Of a stretch of DNA of 5,611 nucleotides, positions 1-5,611 are shown piece after piece (position 1 is the stretch's first letter; each line of letters starts with the position of its first letter). The notes below the pieces were generated by a model, which made no database searches, had not been told where the DNA came from, and saw nothing but the letters and a program-made list of their open reading frames with translations. The stretch is from JACQHC01 sp035559715 (GTDB lineage Bacteria; Gemmatimonadota; Gemmatimonadetes; Gemmatimonadales; GWC2-71-9). The stretch is taken from positions 1-5,611 of the forward strand of contig DATMAW010000229.1 of the NCBI GenBank assembly GCA_035559715.1, in the 5' to 3' direction. A program made the translations under genes and the position numbers.

Positions 1-29
1 GGGCCCGGCGGCTCTTGTCCGCCGGGCCC
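1..29. repeat. Perfect 11-bp inverted repeat (hairpin)
   Basis: GGGCCCGGCGG at 1-11 is the exact reverse complement of CCGCCGGGCCC at 19-29, with a 7-nt loop (12-18). The following bases (gtcgtgtttct) hold only three consecutive Ts, so this is a poor match to an intrinsic terminator. It could still be the terminator of a gene upstream of the window. It overlaps the presumed start of the degraded PIN gene. Because it is at the very edge of the window, it may also mark where an assembly broke on a palindrome. Confidence 0.6.
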
Positions 30-32
30 GTC

Positions 33-430
33 GTGTTTCTAGAGGTTGGACCACAGACGGGCAGGTGGGGACGACGACCACGAACGAGTGGCCCGCGTGT
101 TTCAGCAGCTCAATGTCCCCGGCGTAGCGCTGCTCACTACAAACGCCGTCGTGTTCGAGACGTACCCGCTCATCCTCCATCGCTCTCGCCGGGGTCGCGC
201 CAACGCGCTCAGATTCCTCGACGTGATGGAACGAAACGTGTTGCGAGTGGTGCGCCTCACCGCGGCCGAGGAGCGGGCCGCGACGACCCTGGTTCGCACA
301 CACGCGGACAAGTCGTATTCGCTGTGCGACGCGGCCAGCTTCGCAGTGATGAAACGACTGAGAGTGCGTGCGGCGGTGGCCCTGGACGAGGAGTTCCGGA
401 GCTACGGACAATTTCGAGGTGCTGCCGTAG
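33..430 (+). pseudogene. Degraded PIN-domain (VapC-like) gene
   Basis: The frame that begins at 46 encodes most of a PIN-domain ribonuclease of the VapC type. Visible family signatures are a segment DDDHERVARVFQQL, then LLTTNAVVFETYPL with the conserved acidic Glu (codon 157-159), then KSYSLCDAASFAVMKRL with a conserved Asp (328-330) and ALDEEF with a further Asp (385-387). The N-terminal strand that should carry the first catalytic Asp (normally like VFVDTSA) is not in this frame, where a TAG stands at 40-42. A weak equivalent, VVFLEVG, is readable in the third forward frame from about 30-50 with Glu in place of Asp, so a frameshift near 65-75 is needed to join the parts. The frame has no stop after the PIN domain and runs into the deacetylase start at 499. 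No antitoxin gene is visible. PIN identity is fairly sure. The broken state is likely, but sequencing error near the window edge could mimic it. The alternative is a genuine PIN-deacetylase fusion, which I consider unlikely. Confidence 0.6.
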
Positions 431-498
431 GCTCCGTGGAACCACGGCACGGGATTCGCCCTGGGCATGTAGATTGCCCCAGGAACTCCACCGCGGCC
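431..498 (+). promoter_or_regulatory. Leader of the deacetylase gene with two small hairpins
   Basis: This gap between the PIN remnant and the deacetylase start holds two adjacent inverted repeats. CCGTGG/CCACGG at 434-439 and 442-447 is a perfect pair with a 2-nt gap, in practice 5 bp and a 4-nt loop. CCTGGG/CCCAGG at 460-465 and 478-483 encloses a 12-nt loop. A weak purine run AGGAA (481-485) partly overlaps the second stem and lies 13 nt before the ATG at 499, which is long for a ribosome binding site. No convincing -35/-10 promoter is seen. A regulatory role is inference only. Confidence 0.3.
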
Positions 499-1356
499 AT
501 GCACCATTTCACCGTAGACGTCGAAGAGTACTTCCAGGTCTCCGCCCTGGAGCCGTACGTGTCACGGGGCTCCTGGGACGGGTTCGAAAGCCGCGTGCGG
601 CTTGGCGTGGCGCGGCTGATCGAGCTGCTCGATCGCCACCGCGCCCGCGGAACGTTCTTCGTGCTGGGATGGGTGGCGGAGCGGCAGGCTGCGATGGTGC
701 GGGAGATCGCGGGGCAGGGCCATGAGATCGCCTCGCACGGCTGGGATCACCGGCGTGTGACGGAGCAGACGCCCGAGCAGTTCCGCGAGTCGGTGCGGCG
801 CACCAGGCTCGCGCTGGAGGATCTCGCGGGCAGGCCCGTCATCGGGTTTCGCGCGCCGAGTTTCTCCATCGTACCGGGGAGGGAATGGGCGCTCGAGATT
901 CTGGGCGAAGAAGGGTACCGCTACGACTCGAGTCTGTTTCCCATTCGGCGTCCCGGCTACGGCTTCCCGAGCGCCGGGCGTGATCCGTATTGGTTGAACG
1001 GCGCCCGGGCCGCGAACGGCAAGAGCGGTGGAATGTTCGAGGTGCCTCCGGCCACGATCCGCTGGATGGGACAGAATCTCCCCGCGGGCGGGGGCGCGTA
1101 CTTCCGGCTGTTTCCGTACGCGCTGGTTCGCCGGGCGTTCAAGGACGCGGAGCGGCGCGGTGTGGCGGCCACGTTTTACGTGCATCCCTGGGAGCTGGAT
1201 CCCGAGCAGCCGCGGCTCTCGGGGCTGCCGTGGACGACGCAGGTACGGCACTACGGCGGGCTCGCGCGGACGGTGCCGCGGCTGGAGCGGTTGCTCGCCG
1301 AGTTTCGCTTTGCGCCGATCTGCGAGCACCCTGAACTGACCACGCATGCACGGTGA
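499..1356 (+). CDS. XrtA-type polysaccharide deacetylase (NodB fold, DUF3473-like C-terminus)
   Basis: Predicted 285-aa carbohydrate esterase family 4 enzyme that removes N-acetyl groups from a polysaccharide. It matches the subfamily found in XrtA/PEP-CTERM exopolysaccharide loci. The N-terminus FTVDVEEYFQV (residues 4-14) is typical of that subfamily and carries the first catalytic Asp region (D7). The metal-binding motif is SHGWDH with H80 and H84. RAPSFS (118-123) is the third NodB motif, and YDSSLFP (142-148) follows. FYVHPWELDPEQP (227-239) is the C-terminal signature of these enzymes (DUF3473-like). There is no signal peptide, which is usual for the subfamily. ATG 499 is chosen because known members begin with this same short lead into TVDVEEYF. 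The open frame continues upstream only through the PIN remnant. The stop lies within GTGA (1353-1356), and the gap that follows carries structured element copy 1. The FemAB-like gene downstream is its usual locus partner. Family assignment is strong; the actual substrate is unknown. Confidence 0.93.
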   Translation: MHHFTVDVEEYFQVSALEPYVSRGSWDGFESRVRLGVARLIELLDRHRARGTFFVLGWVAERQAAMVREIAGQGHEIASHGWDHRRVTEQTPEQFRESVRRTRLALEDLAGRPVIGFRAPSFSIVPGREWALEILGEEGYRYDSSLFPIRRPGYGFPSAGRDPYWLNGARAANGKSGGMFEVPPATIRWMGQNLPAGGGAYFRLFPYALVRRAFKDAERRGVAATFYVHPWELDPEQPRLSGLPWTTQVRHYGGLARTVPRLERLLAEFRFAPICEHPELTTHAR

Positions 1357-1366
1357 CGCGCTCAAC

Positions 1367-1512
1367 GCGGCCGGACGGAAGCATCCCTTCGGGCGCTGCC
1401 GTGCCTGGCGGCCTCGTCGCCTCGCGGCGGTTGCCGGGCAAGGTCCGTGGAACAACTCGGCGTGCCGCGGCCGCCGGCACTGACGCGCCCTGCGGGACGC
1501 GCCCGCCCGCAC
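1367..1512 (+). ncRNA. Structured intergenic element, copy 1
   Basis: This element fills most of the gap between the deacetylase and FemAB-like genes. Nested pairings are visible. TCCC 1384-1387 pairs with GGGA 1494-1497, and GGGCGC 1391-1396 with GCGCCC 1485-1490. GTGCC 1401-1405 pairs with GGCAC 1476-1480. GGCGGCC 1407-1413 pairs with GGCCGCC 1469-1475, leaving T1406 as a single-base bulge. Opposed unpaired triplets TTC (1388-1390) and TGC (1491-1493) form an internal loop. Weaker outer pairs join CGG 1376-1378 with CCG 1503-1505 and CGG 1372-1374 with CCG 1507-1509. The apical part (1414-1468) is variable. The element is homologous to copy 2 at 2573-2724, with 33 of 41 bases identical in the left arm (1381-1421). 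I do not recognise the family. It could be an intercistronic RNA, a cis-regulatory leader or a mobile palindromic repeat. The strand is assumed from the genes. Confidence 0.65.
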
Positions 1513-1532
1513 GGTCTCGCGTCGCCGGTCCA

Positions 1533-2558
1533 ATGACCCGCGCGATTCCGTTTGCCGGCACCGCGGCGAGCTGGGACGCGTTCGTGCGCGCGGCGCCCGG
1601 GTGGACGCCGTTTCACCTGTACGCGTGGCGCGGGATCATCGAGCGCGTGTTGGGCCACTCGTGCCACTACCTCGCGGCGCACGGCGAGTCCGGAGCGCTT
1701 GCCGGAGTGCTGCCGCTGGTTCGCGTGAAGAGCCTGTTGTTCGGGGATTACCTCGTGTCCATGCCGTTCGTGAACTACGGTGGGCCGCTGGGGTCGAGGG
1801 AGGCGGTTCGAGCGCTCGCCCTCGAGGCGCGGGAGCTGGCCGGGCGGCTCGGCGTGGGGCTGCTGGAGCTGCGCTCGCGATCGGCGCAGGACGTTGATCT
1901 GGCTGTGTCCCACCGCAAGGTCACAGTGGTGCTGGAGATTCCCTCAGGTGGCGCCGGGGCGCTGTGGAAAGCGCTTCCCGCCAAGCTCAGGAGCCAGGTT
2001 CGCCGGCCGCAGAAAGAGGGAATGCAAACGCGATTCGGGCCGGATCAGCTCGAGCCCTTCTACCGCGTGTTCGCGCGGCACATGCGAGACCTCGGCACAC
2101 CGGTGCAATCGCGGCGCCTGTTTGCAGCGATCGCGGAGACGTTCGGCAACGACGCGTGGTTCGGTTGCGTGTATCACCGCGAGCAACCGGTTGCCGCGGG
2201 CTGTGGGTTCCGCTGGGGCGGTGAATTCGAGATGACGTGGGCGTCGTCCCTGAGAGAATACAGCGCGGCCGCCCCCAACATGCTGCTCTACTGGTCGTTC
2301 ATGGAGCGCTGCGCGGGGGAAGGCGTCACGCTGTTCAACTTCGGGCGCTGCACGCCGGAGAGCGGCACGCACCGGTTCAAGCGGCAGTGGGGCGGGCGCG
2401 ACGAGCAGTTGTGGTGGTACCAGTGGAGCCCGTCTGGCAAGGCCGCGACGCCGTCGCCCGACGATGCGGCGCTCTCCTGGGGGCCGCGGCTGTGGCGATA
2501 CCTGCCGGTGCCGCTGGCGAATGCGCTGGGGCCGCGCGTCGTGAGGAGCATCCCGTGA
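1533..2558 (+). CDS. FemAB-like protein of XrtA/PEP-CTERM loci (GNAT fold)
   Basis: Predicted 341-aa cytoplasmic protein of the FemAB-related GNAT superfamily, in the subgroup that accompanies exosortase XrtA. FemAB relatives transfer aminoacyl groups, in known cases onto peptidoglycan precursors. The substrate of this subgroup is not established. Recognisable segments are the N-terminal WDAFVRAAPGWTPFHLYAW (residues 14-32), then GDYLVSMPFVNYGGPLG (71-87), KLRSQVRRPQKEG (151-163) and HMRDLGTPVQSRRLF (183-197). Later come WASSLREYSAAAPNMLLYW (236-254) and FNFGRCTPESGTHRFKRQWG (268-287). ATG 1533 is chosen because MTRAIPF leads straight into the conserved W-x-x-F segment. The frame is also open back to a GTG at 1353 that overlaps the deacetylase stop, but that stretch is the structured element and has no family resemblance. 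No clear Shine-Dalgarno precedes 1533. The gene ends in a GTGA (2555-2558), and structured element copy 2 follows. Family assignment is strong. Confidence 0.92.
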   Translation: MTRAIPFAGTAASWDAFVRAAPGWTPFHLYAWRGIIERVLGHSCHYLAAHGESGALAGVLPLVRVKSLLFGDYLVSMPFVNYGGPLGSREAVRALALEARELAGRLGVGLLELRSRSAQDVDLAVSHRKVTVVLEIPSGGAGALWKALPAKLRSQVRRPQKEGMQTRFGPDQLEPFYRVFARHMRDLGTPVQSRRLFAAIAETFGNDAWFGCVYHREQPVAAGCGFRWGGEFEMTWASSLREYSAAAPNMLLYWSFMERCAGEGVTLFNFGRCTPESGTHRFKRQWGGRDEQLWWYQWSPSGKAATPSPDDAALSWGPRLWRYLPVPLANALGPRVVRSIP

Positions 2559-2572
2559 CCGCGGGGTTCTTT

Positions 2573-2724
2573 CGGATGGGGACGGCGGACGAGTCCCTTC
2601 GGGCGCTGCAGGACCCGGCGGACTCGACGCCCCGTAAGGTTACTTACTCTGTCGGGGGTAGCGCGGGCGCCGTGACCGCCGGTCCTGAACGCGCCCTGCG
2701 GGACCCATCCGCCGTCCCCATCCG
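2573..2724 (+). ncRNA. Structured intergenic element, copy 2
   Basis: This 152-nt element is almost entirely one long imperfect inverted repeat. The outer arms CGGATGGGGACGGCGGA (2573-2589) and 2708-2724 are perfect reverse complements over 17 bp. Moving inward, TCCC 2594-2597 pairs with GGGA 2700-2703, and GGGCGC 2601-2606 with GCGCCC 2691-2696. GGACC 2611-2615 pairs with GGTCC 2681-2685, then GGCGG 2617-2621 with CCGCC 2676-2680, leaving C2616 as a bulge. TTC (2598-2600) faces TGC (2697-2699), as in copy 1. The tip contains CCCCG 2630-2634 with CGGGG 2653-2657, or alternatively GTAAG/CTTAC around GTTA (2634-2647). It begins 14 nt after the FemAB-like stop and ends 37 nt before the lipoprotein GTG. 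The function and family are not recognised, and the strand is assumed from the genes. Confidence 0.7.
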
Positions 2725-2761
2725 CAGGCAGTCGCGGCTCACACGGTTTACATTGGCTCAC

Positions 2762-5446
2762 GTGAAATCGCGCTACGTTTTCGTCGTCGCGGCAACCGCC
2801 TCGCTCCTCGCGGCCTGTGACAACGCGGGCCAGGACCGCGTCGTGGGCATCGAGGCCCGGGGCAGCATCACCGGCACGCTCTTCCTCGACCGCAACACCT
2901 CGCGCGTGTTCGACACGGGCGACTCGCTGCTGGCCAACGTGCGCGTGCGCCTCATCACCGCCGGCACCCGGGACACGGCGGCCTCCGTGACCACGGATCA
3001 GTCGGGCGTCTTCCGCGCCGCGAACATGGACGTGGGGCGGTACCAGCTCGCCGTGGACGCCGCGCTCCTCTCCGACTCGCTCGAGATCGTGCGACAATTC
3101 CCGGACTCCGTGGTGGTCGAGGCGAACGACACGCTGGCGCTCGAGCTGGGCGTGGGCTACCCGCGGCTCGCCACACTCGCGGGCCTGGCCGGCGCCACAC
3201 TCGGCCGCCGAGTGGTGGCCTCCGGGATCGCGCAAAACGGCAGCGCCACGTACGGCGACTCCACGCTGTTCCTCGCGGATTCGTCCGGCGCGCTGCTCGC
3301 GGTGGGCGTGCGGTCCGTGGTTCAGACGGGCGACAGCGTCCGCGTGCTCGGCACCGTCACGACGCGCTCGGGCGTGAGAGTGCTCGCCAATCCCACGGTG
3401 TTCCCCGTGACGTCCACGGTCGTGCCGGCACCGCTCACGTTCACGAGCGCGCAGGCGGCCACCGCGTCGAGCGGTACCGCCGCGCTCAGGCTCGCCCGCG
3501 TGCTGAACGCGCGCGTGGCGGACACGGCGAGCGTGGGCGACAGCCTGCGGCTTACAGTGGACGATGGCAGCGGCGCGCTCACGGTGATGGTGAAGCCGTC
3601 CACCGGGATCAGCCGCACGAACCTGCAGCCCGCCGCGGTGCTCGATCTCACGGGCATCCTGGCGCCGGGTGCCGGCGGCACGTGGCGGCTCCAGCCGCGC
3701 GCGCAGTCCGACGTGACCGTGCGCGTGTTCGTGATGAGCGTGGCGCAGATCCGCGCGGCCACGGCCGGCACTCGCGCGGCGCTCACCGCCGTGGCGCTTA
3801 CCGCCTGGAACAACTTCGGGGACTCCACGCTGTTCGTGCACGACGGCGTGGGCTCGCTCCGGGCCGTGCGCGTGTCGGCGGCGAGTGTGGCGGCGGGAGA
3901 CAGTGTGCGCCTTACGGGTACGGTGGCGAGCCGAGAGGCGCAGCCCGTGCTCATAGACGTGACGCTCGAACGACTGGGGAGCGGCACGGCGCGCGTGCCG
4001 GGTGACGTGACCACGGCCGCCGCGGCCACGACGGCGGCGCTGGACGCGAGCCTCGTCAAGGTGACGGGCGCCGCCATCACGGACACGGTGTCCGAGGGCA
4101 GTGACCTCGTGCTCACCACGAATGACGGGTCGGGACCGCTCCGCATCGTGATTGACGCGGACGTCACGATCAATCGCGGCCCGCTCGTTCCCGGCGCGGT
4201 GCTGGAGGCCACGGGCGTGCTCGCGCCCACTGGGACGGGACAATGGCGGCTCCGGCCCCGCGCGCAGAGCGACGTCACGGTCAAGGTCCCGGTGGTCACC
4301 GTGGCGGTGGCGCGTGGCATGCCGGTGGGCGACGAAGTGGTGATCGTGGGCGTGGCGCTGAACGACCGCGCAGCGTTCGGCGATCAGACGGTCCACCTGC
4401 GGGACGGGACGGGCAGTCTTCGCGCCGTGAACGTGACCAGCGCCACGGTGTTCGCGGGCGACAGCGCGCGGTTCCGCGGCACGCTCGCCACCGTGTCCGG
4501 CCAGCGCGTGATCCAGGGTGTCACCGTCACCCGGCTCACCAACGTGGGCGCGCCCGCAGCGGTCGCAATTACGACTCAGGCGGCCGGCAACGCGAACAGC
4601 GGCGCGCTGGACGCGGCGCTGGTGCGCGTCTCCAATGCCACGATCACGAAGCGCGAGGCGAGCGGCGCGGATCTCCTGCTCACCGCCACGGACGGATCGG
4701 ACACGCTGGGAATCCTGGTGGACGCGGATGCGGGGATCAGCGGGCCGCAATTCCAGGCGGGTGCCGTGATTGACGCGTCCGGCGTGCTGGTGCCCACGGG
4801 AACCGGGCGCTGGCAGCTCAAGCCGCGCAACGCCGGCGACATGGTGTTGCGCGTGCCCGTGGTCACGATCGCAGACGCGCGGGGCCGGACGGCCGGCGAC
4901 ACGGTGGTGATCCGCGGCGTCGCGCTCAACGTGCCGAACGTGTTCGGCGACTCGGCGCTGCACGTGACGGACACGTCCATCGCCCATCCGGACCGGAGCA
5001 TCCGCGTGCTCGTGATCGGCAGCCCCACGGTCTTCCCCCGCGACAGCATCCGCGTGCGTGGTGTGGTGGCAAGCCGTGACGGGCAGCCCGTGCTCGCGGC
5101 GGCCCAGCCGGTCGTGGTGGCCCCGGGTGCGGGTGCGCTCGATACCCTGGGACGTTCGGTGACGAGCCAGACGGCGGCCGGCGCGTTCGGCGGCCGCTAC
5201 GACGCCGCGCTCGTGCGCGTGGTGAACGCCACCATCTCGGCGACCCAGATGGTGGGATCGGATTTCGTGATGACCGTGAGCGATGGCTCGGGGCCGCTCG
5301 ACGTGGTGCTGGATGGCGACATCGCGTTCAACACGACGGGCTACACGGTGAGCACCGTGGTGACCGTGAGGGGGCTCCTGGTGCCCAGCGGTGTGATCGG
5401 GAAGTGGGTGCTGAAGCCCAGGGCGCAGGGGGATATCTCGCCTTGA
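2762..5446 (+). CDS. Putative lipoprotein with Cna-B/SdrD-like domain and four tandem OB-like repeats
   Basis: Predicted 894-aa envelope lipoprotein. The start MKSRYVFVVAATASLLAAC gives a short basic n-region, a hydrophobic stretch and a lipobox LAAC with the lipidated Cys at residue 19. Residues about 34-130 resemble a Cna-B/SdrD-type beta sandwich: GTLFLDRNTSRVFDTGDS (38-55) and GVFRAANMDVGRYQL (82-96). Residues 133-894 are four tandem repeats of 187-195 aa. Each repeat has two related halves. The first carries FGDSTLF, then a GDSVRxxGT signature. The second carries DGSGxL, then GxLxPxGxGxWxLxPRAQSD. This pattern recalls the OB-fold modules beside extracellular nucleases (YhcR type), but no nuclease domain is present. 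GTG 2762 was chosen because it puts the n-region right at the signal peptide; an in-frame TTG at 2753 would add three residues. Neither has a clear Shine-Dalgarno. The open frame runs upstream across the structured element, but that would bury the signal peptide. There is no PEP-CTERM tail. Molecular function is unknown. Confidence 0.85.
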   Translation: MKSRYVFVVAATASLLAACDNAGQDRVVGIEARGSITGTLFLDRNTSRVFDTGDSLLANVRVRLITAGTRDTAASVTTDQSGVFRAANMDVGRYQLAVDAALLSDSLEIVRQFPDSVVVEANDTLALELGVGYPRLATLAGLAGATLGRRVVASGIAQNGSATYGDSTLFLADSSGALLAVGVRSVVQTGDSVRVLGTVTTRSGVRVLANPTVFPVTSTVVPAPLTFTSAQAATASSGTAALRLARVLNARVADTASVGDSLRLTVDDGSGALTVMVKPSTGISRTNLQPAAVLDLTGILAPGAGGTWRLQPRAQSDVTVRVFVMSVAQIRAATAGTRAALTAVALTAWNNFGDSTLFVHDGVGSLRAVRVSAASVAAGDSVRLTGTVASREAQPVLIDVTLERLGSGTARVPGDVTTAAAATTAALDASLVKVTGAAITDTVSEGSDLVLTTNDGSGPLRIVIDADVTINRGPLVPGAVLEATGVLAPTGTGQWRLRPRAQSDVTVKVPVVTVAVARGMPVGDEVVIVGVALNDRAAFGDQTVHLRDGTGSLRAVNVTSATVFAGDSARFRGTLATVSGQRVIQGVTVTRLTNVGAPAAVAITTQAAGNANSGALDAALVRVSNATITKREASGADLLLTATDGSDTLGILVDADAGISGPQFQAGAVIDASGVLVPTGTGRWQLKPRNAGDMVLRVPVVTIADARGRTAGDTVVIRGVALNVPNVFGDSALHVTDTSIAHPDRSIRVLVIGSPTVFPRDSIRVRGVVASRDGQPVLAAAQPVVVAPGAGALDTLGRSVTSQTAAGAFGGRYDAALVRVVNATISATQMVGSDFVMTVSDGSGPLDVVLDGDIAFNTTGYTVSTVVTVRGLLVPSGVIGKWVLKPRAQGDISP
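3158..5443 (+). repeat. Four tandem coding repeats of about 190 aa
   Basis: Inside the lipoprotein gene the repeats run approximately 3158-3730, 3731-4291, 4292-4858 and 4859-5443, or residues 133-323, 324-510, 511-699 and 700-894. The boundaries are set on the recurring end motif QPRAQSDVTVRV, RPRAQSDVTVKV, KPRNAGDMVLRV and KPRAQGDIS. The sequences have diverged well beyond recent duplication, so the array is old. Repeat 4 has a short insertion after its first FGDSALHVTD segment (SIAHPDRSI). The DNA at the repeat 3/4 junction is the part copied exactly at the window end. Confidence 0.85.
4835..4931 (+). repeat. Source copy of a 97-bp exact direct repeat
   Basis: These 97 bases span the junction of lipoprotein repeats 3 and 4 and encode GDMVLRVPVV onward to GVALN. 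They are identical to 5515-5611, with an offset of 680 bp. Sequence just before the shared block differs (4834 C versus 5514 G). The right limit is set by the window end and may extend further. Confidence 0.95.
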
Positions 5447-5514
5447 AACGCGAGCGATCACGGGCGATGGCGGGCGATGACAGGTGATCGCAGGACATGG
5501 CGGGCGATCAGACG
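5447..5514. repeat. Degenerate 10-bp tandem repeat after the lipoprotein stop
   Basis: From 5451 to 5510 the sequence falls into six successive decamers: cgagcgatca, cgggcgatgg, cgggcgatga, caggtgatcg, caggacatgg and cgggcgatca. The consensus is roughly CGGGCGATGR. It begins five bases after the lipoprotein stop and ends at the edge of the duplicated 97-bp block. It has no hairpin and T-run typical of a terminator. Confidence 0.65.
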
Positions 5515-5611
5515 GGCGACATGGTGTTGCGCGTGCCCGTGGTCACGATCGCAGACGCGCGGGGCCGGACGGCCGGCGACACGGTGGTGATCCGCGGCGT
5601 CGCGCTCAACG
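5515..5611 (+). repeat. Second copy of the 97-bp exact direct repeat, cut by the window end
   Basis: This block is identical to 4835-4931 over its full 97 bases. It can be read in the same phase as the original from an ATG at 5497 (MAGDQTGDMVLRV and onward) with no stop before the window end. It could be the start of another repeat-bearing gene or gene fragment. No signal peptide or ribosome binding site supports a real start there. An assembly artefact at a contig end would look the same. Confidence 0.9.

Noticed and set aside
433..1453. Shared 10-mer TCCGTGGAAC at 433-442 and 1444-1453, as a possible third copy of the structured element
   Set aside because: Ten bases are expected to recur by chance in a window of this size, and none of the paired arms is present near 433.
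562..1533. 323-codon minus-strand open frame opposite the deacetylase
   Set aside because: Arg/Pro-rich composition without motifs, while the opposite strand has clear NodB motifs.
2237..2761. Long upstream extension of the lipoprotein frame, starting inside the FemAB-like gene
   Set aside because: It overlaps the conserved C-terminal part of the FemAB-like gene and would place the signal peptide deep inside the protein.
1357..2761. Integron attC sites as an explanation for palindromes that follow each stop codon
   Set aside because: I see no paired GTTRRRY/RYYYAAC core sites at the ends of the elements, and no integrase in the window.
2690..2761. Promoter for the lipoprotein gene
   Set aside because: No convincing -35/-10 pair is visible in the 70 bases before the start. 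TTTACA near 2747 has no matching -10 box.
2288..5461. 1057-codon open frame on the minus strand opposite the lipoprotein gene
   Set aside because: Its product is rich in Arg, His and Ala with no recognisable domain. The + strand frame has a lipobox, domain repeats and conserved motifs. It is a high-GC shadow.
5451..5510. CRISPR array
   Set aside because: The repeat unit is only 10 bp, degenerate and without spacers.

Overview
This is a GC-rich bacterial window with three intact genes, all on the + strand, preceded by the remains of a fourth. The deacetylase and FemAB-like genes match the pair that normally sits in XrtA/PEP-CTERM (exosortase) exopolysaccharide loci. Together with the very high GC and a long repeat lipoprotein, this fits a free-living Gram-negative bacterium. 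Gemmatimonadota or a proteobacterial relative is plausible, but the phylum is an inference. No exosortase and no PEP-CTERM substrate lies inside the window.

Layout: 1-29 is a perfect 11-bp hairpin. 33-430 holds a degraded PIN-domain (VapC-like) gene, frameshifted near its start and without its own stop codon. 431-498 is a short leader with two small hairpins. 499-1356 is an XrtA-type polysaccharide deacetylase of 285 aa. 1357-1532 is a non-coding gap filled by structured element copy 1. 1533-2558 is a FemAB/GNAT-like protein of 341 aa. 2559-2761 is a non-coding gap filled by structured element copy 2. 2762-5446 is a lipoprotein of 894 aa with a Cna-B/SdrD-like domain and four tandem repeats of about 190 aa. 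5447-5611 has no intact gene. It holds a degenerate 10-bp tandem repeat, followed by a 97-bp exact copy of an internal piece of the lipoprotein gene that runs to the window end.

The three intact genes are co-directional and could be one transcript, with the deacetylase and FemAB-like proteins acting on a secreted polysaccharide or its envelope attachment. The lipoprotein would be anchored in the envelope with its repeats exposed. Its role is unknown.

The most interesting observation is not a gene. Both intergenic gaps carry the same element of about 130-150 nt. Its two arms form a long imperfect hairpin with the same bulge and internal-loop positions in both copies, and two adjacent base pairs change on both strands so that pairing is kept. 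The copies lie in different reading frames relative to the downstream genes. This points to a conserved structured RNA or a mobile palindromic DNA element that I do not recognise.
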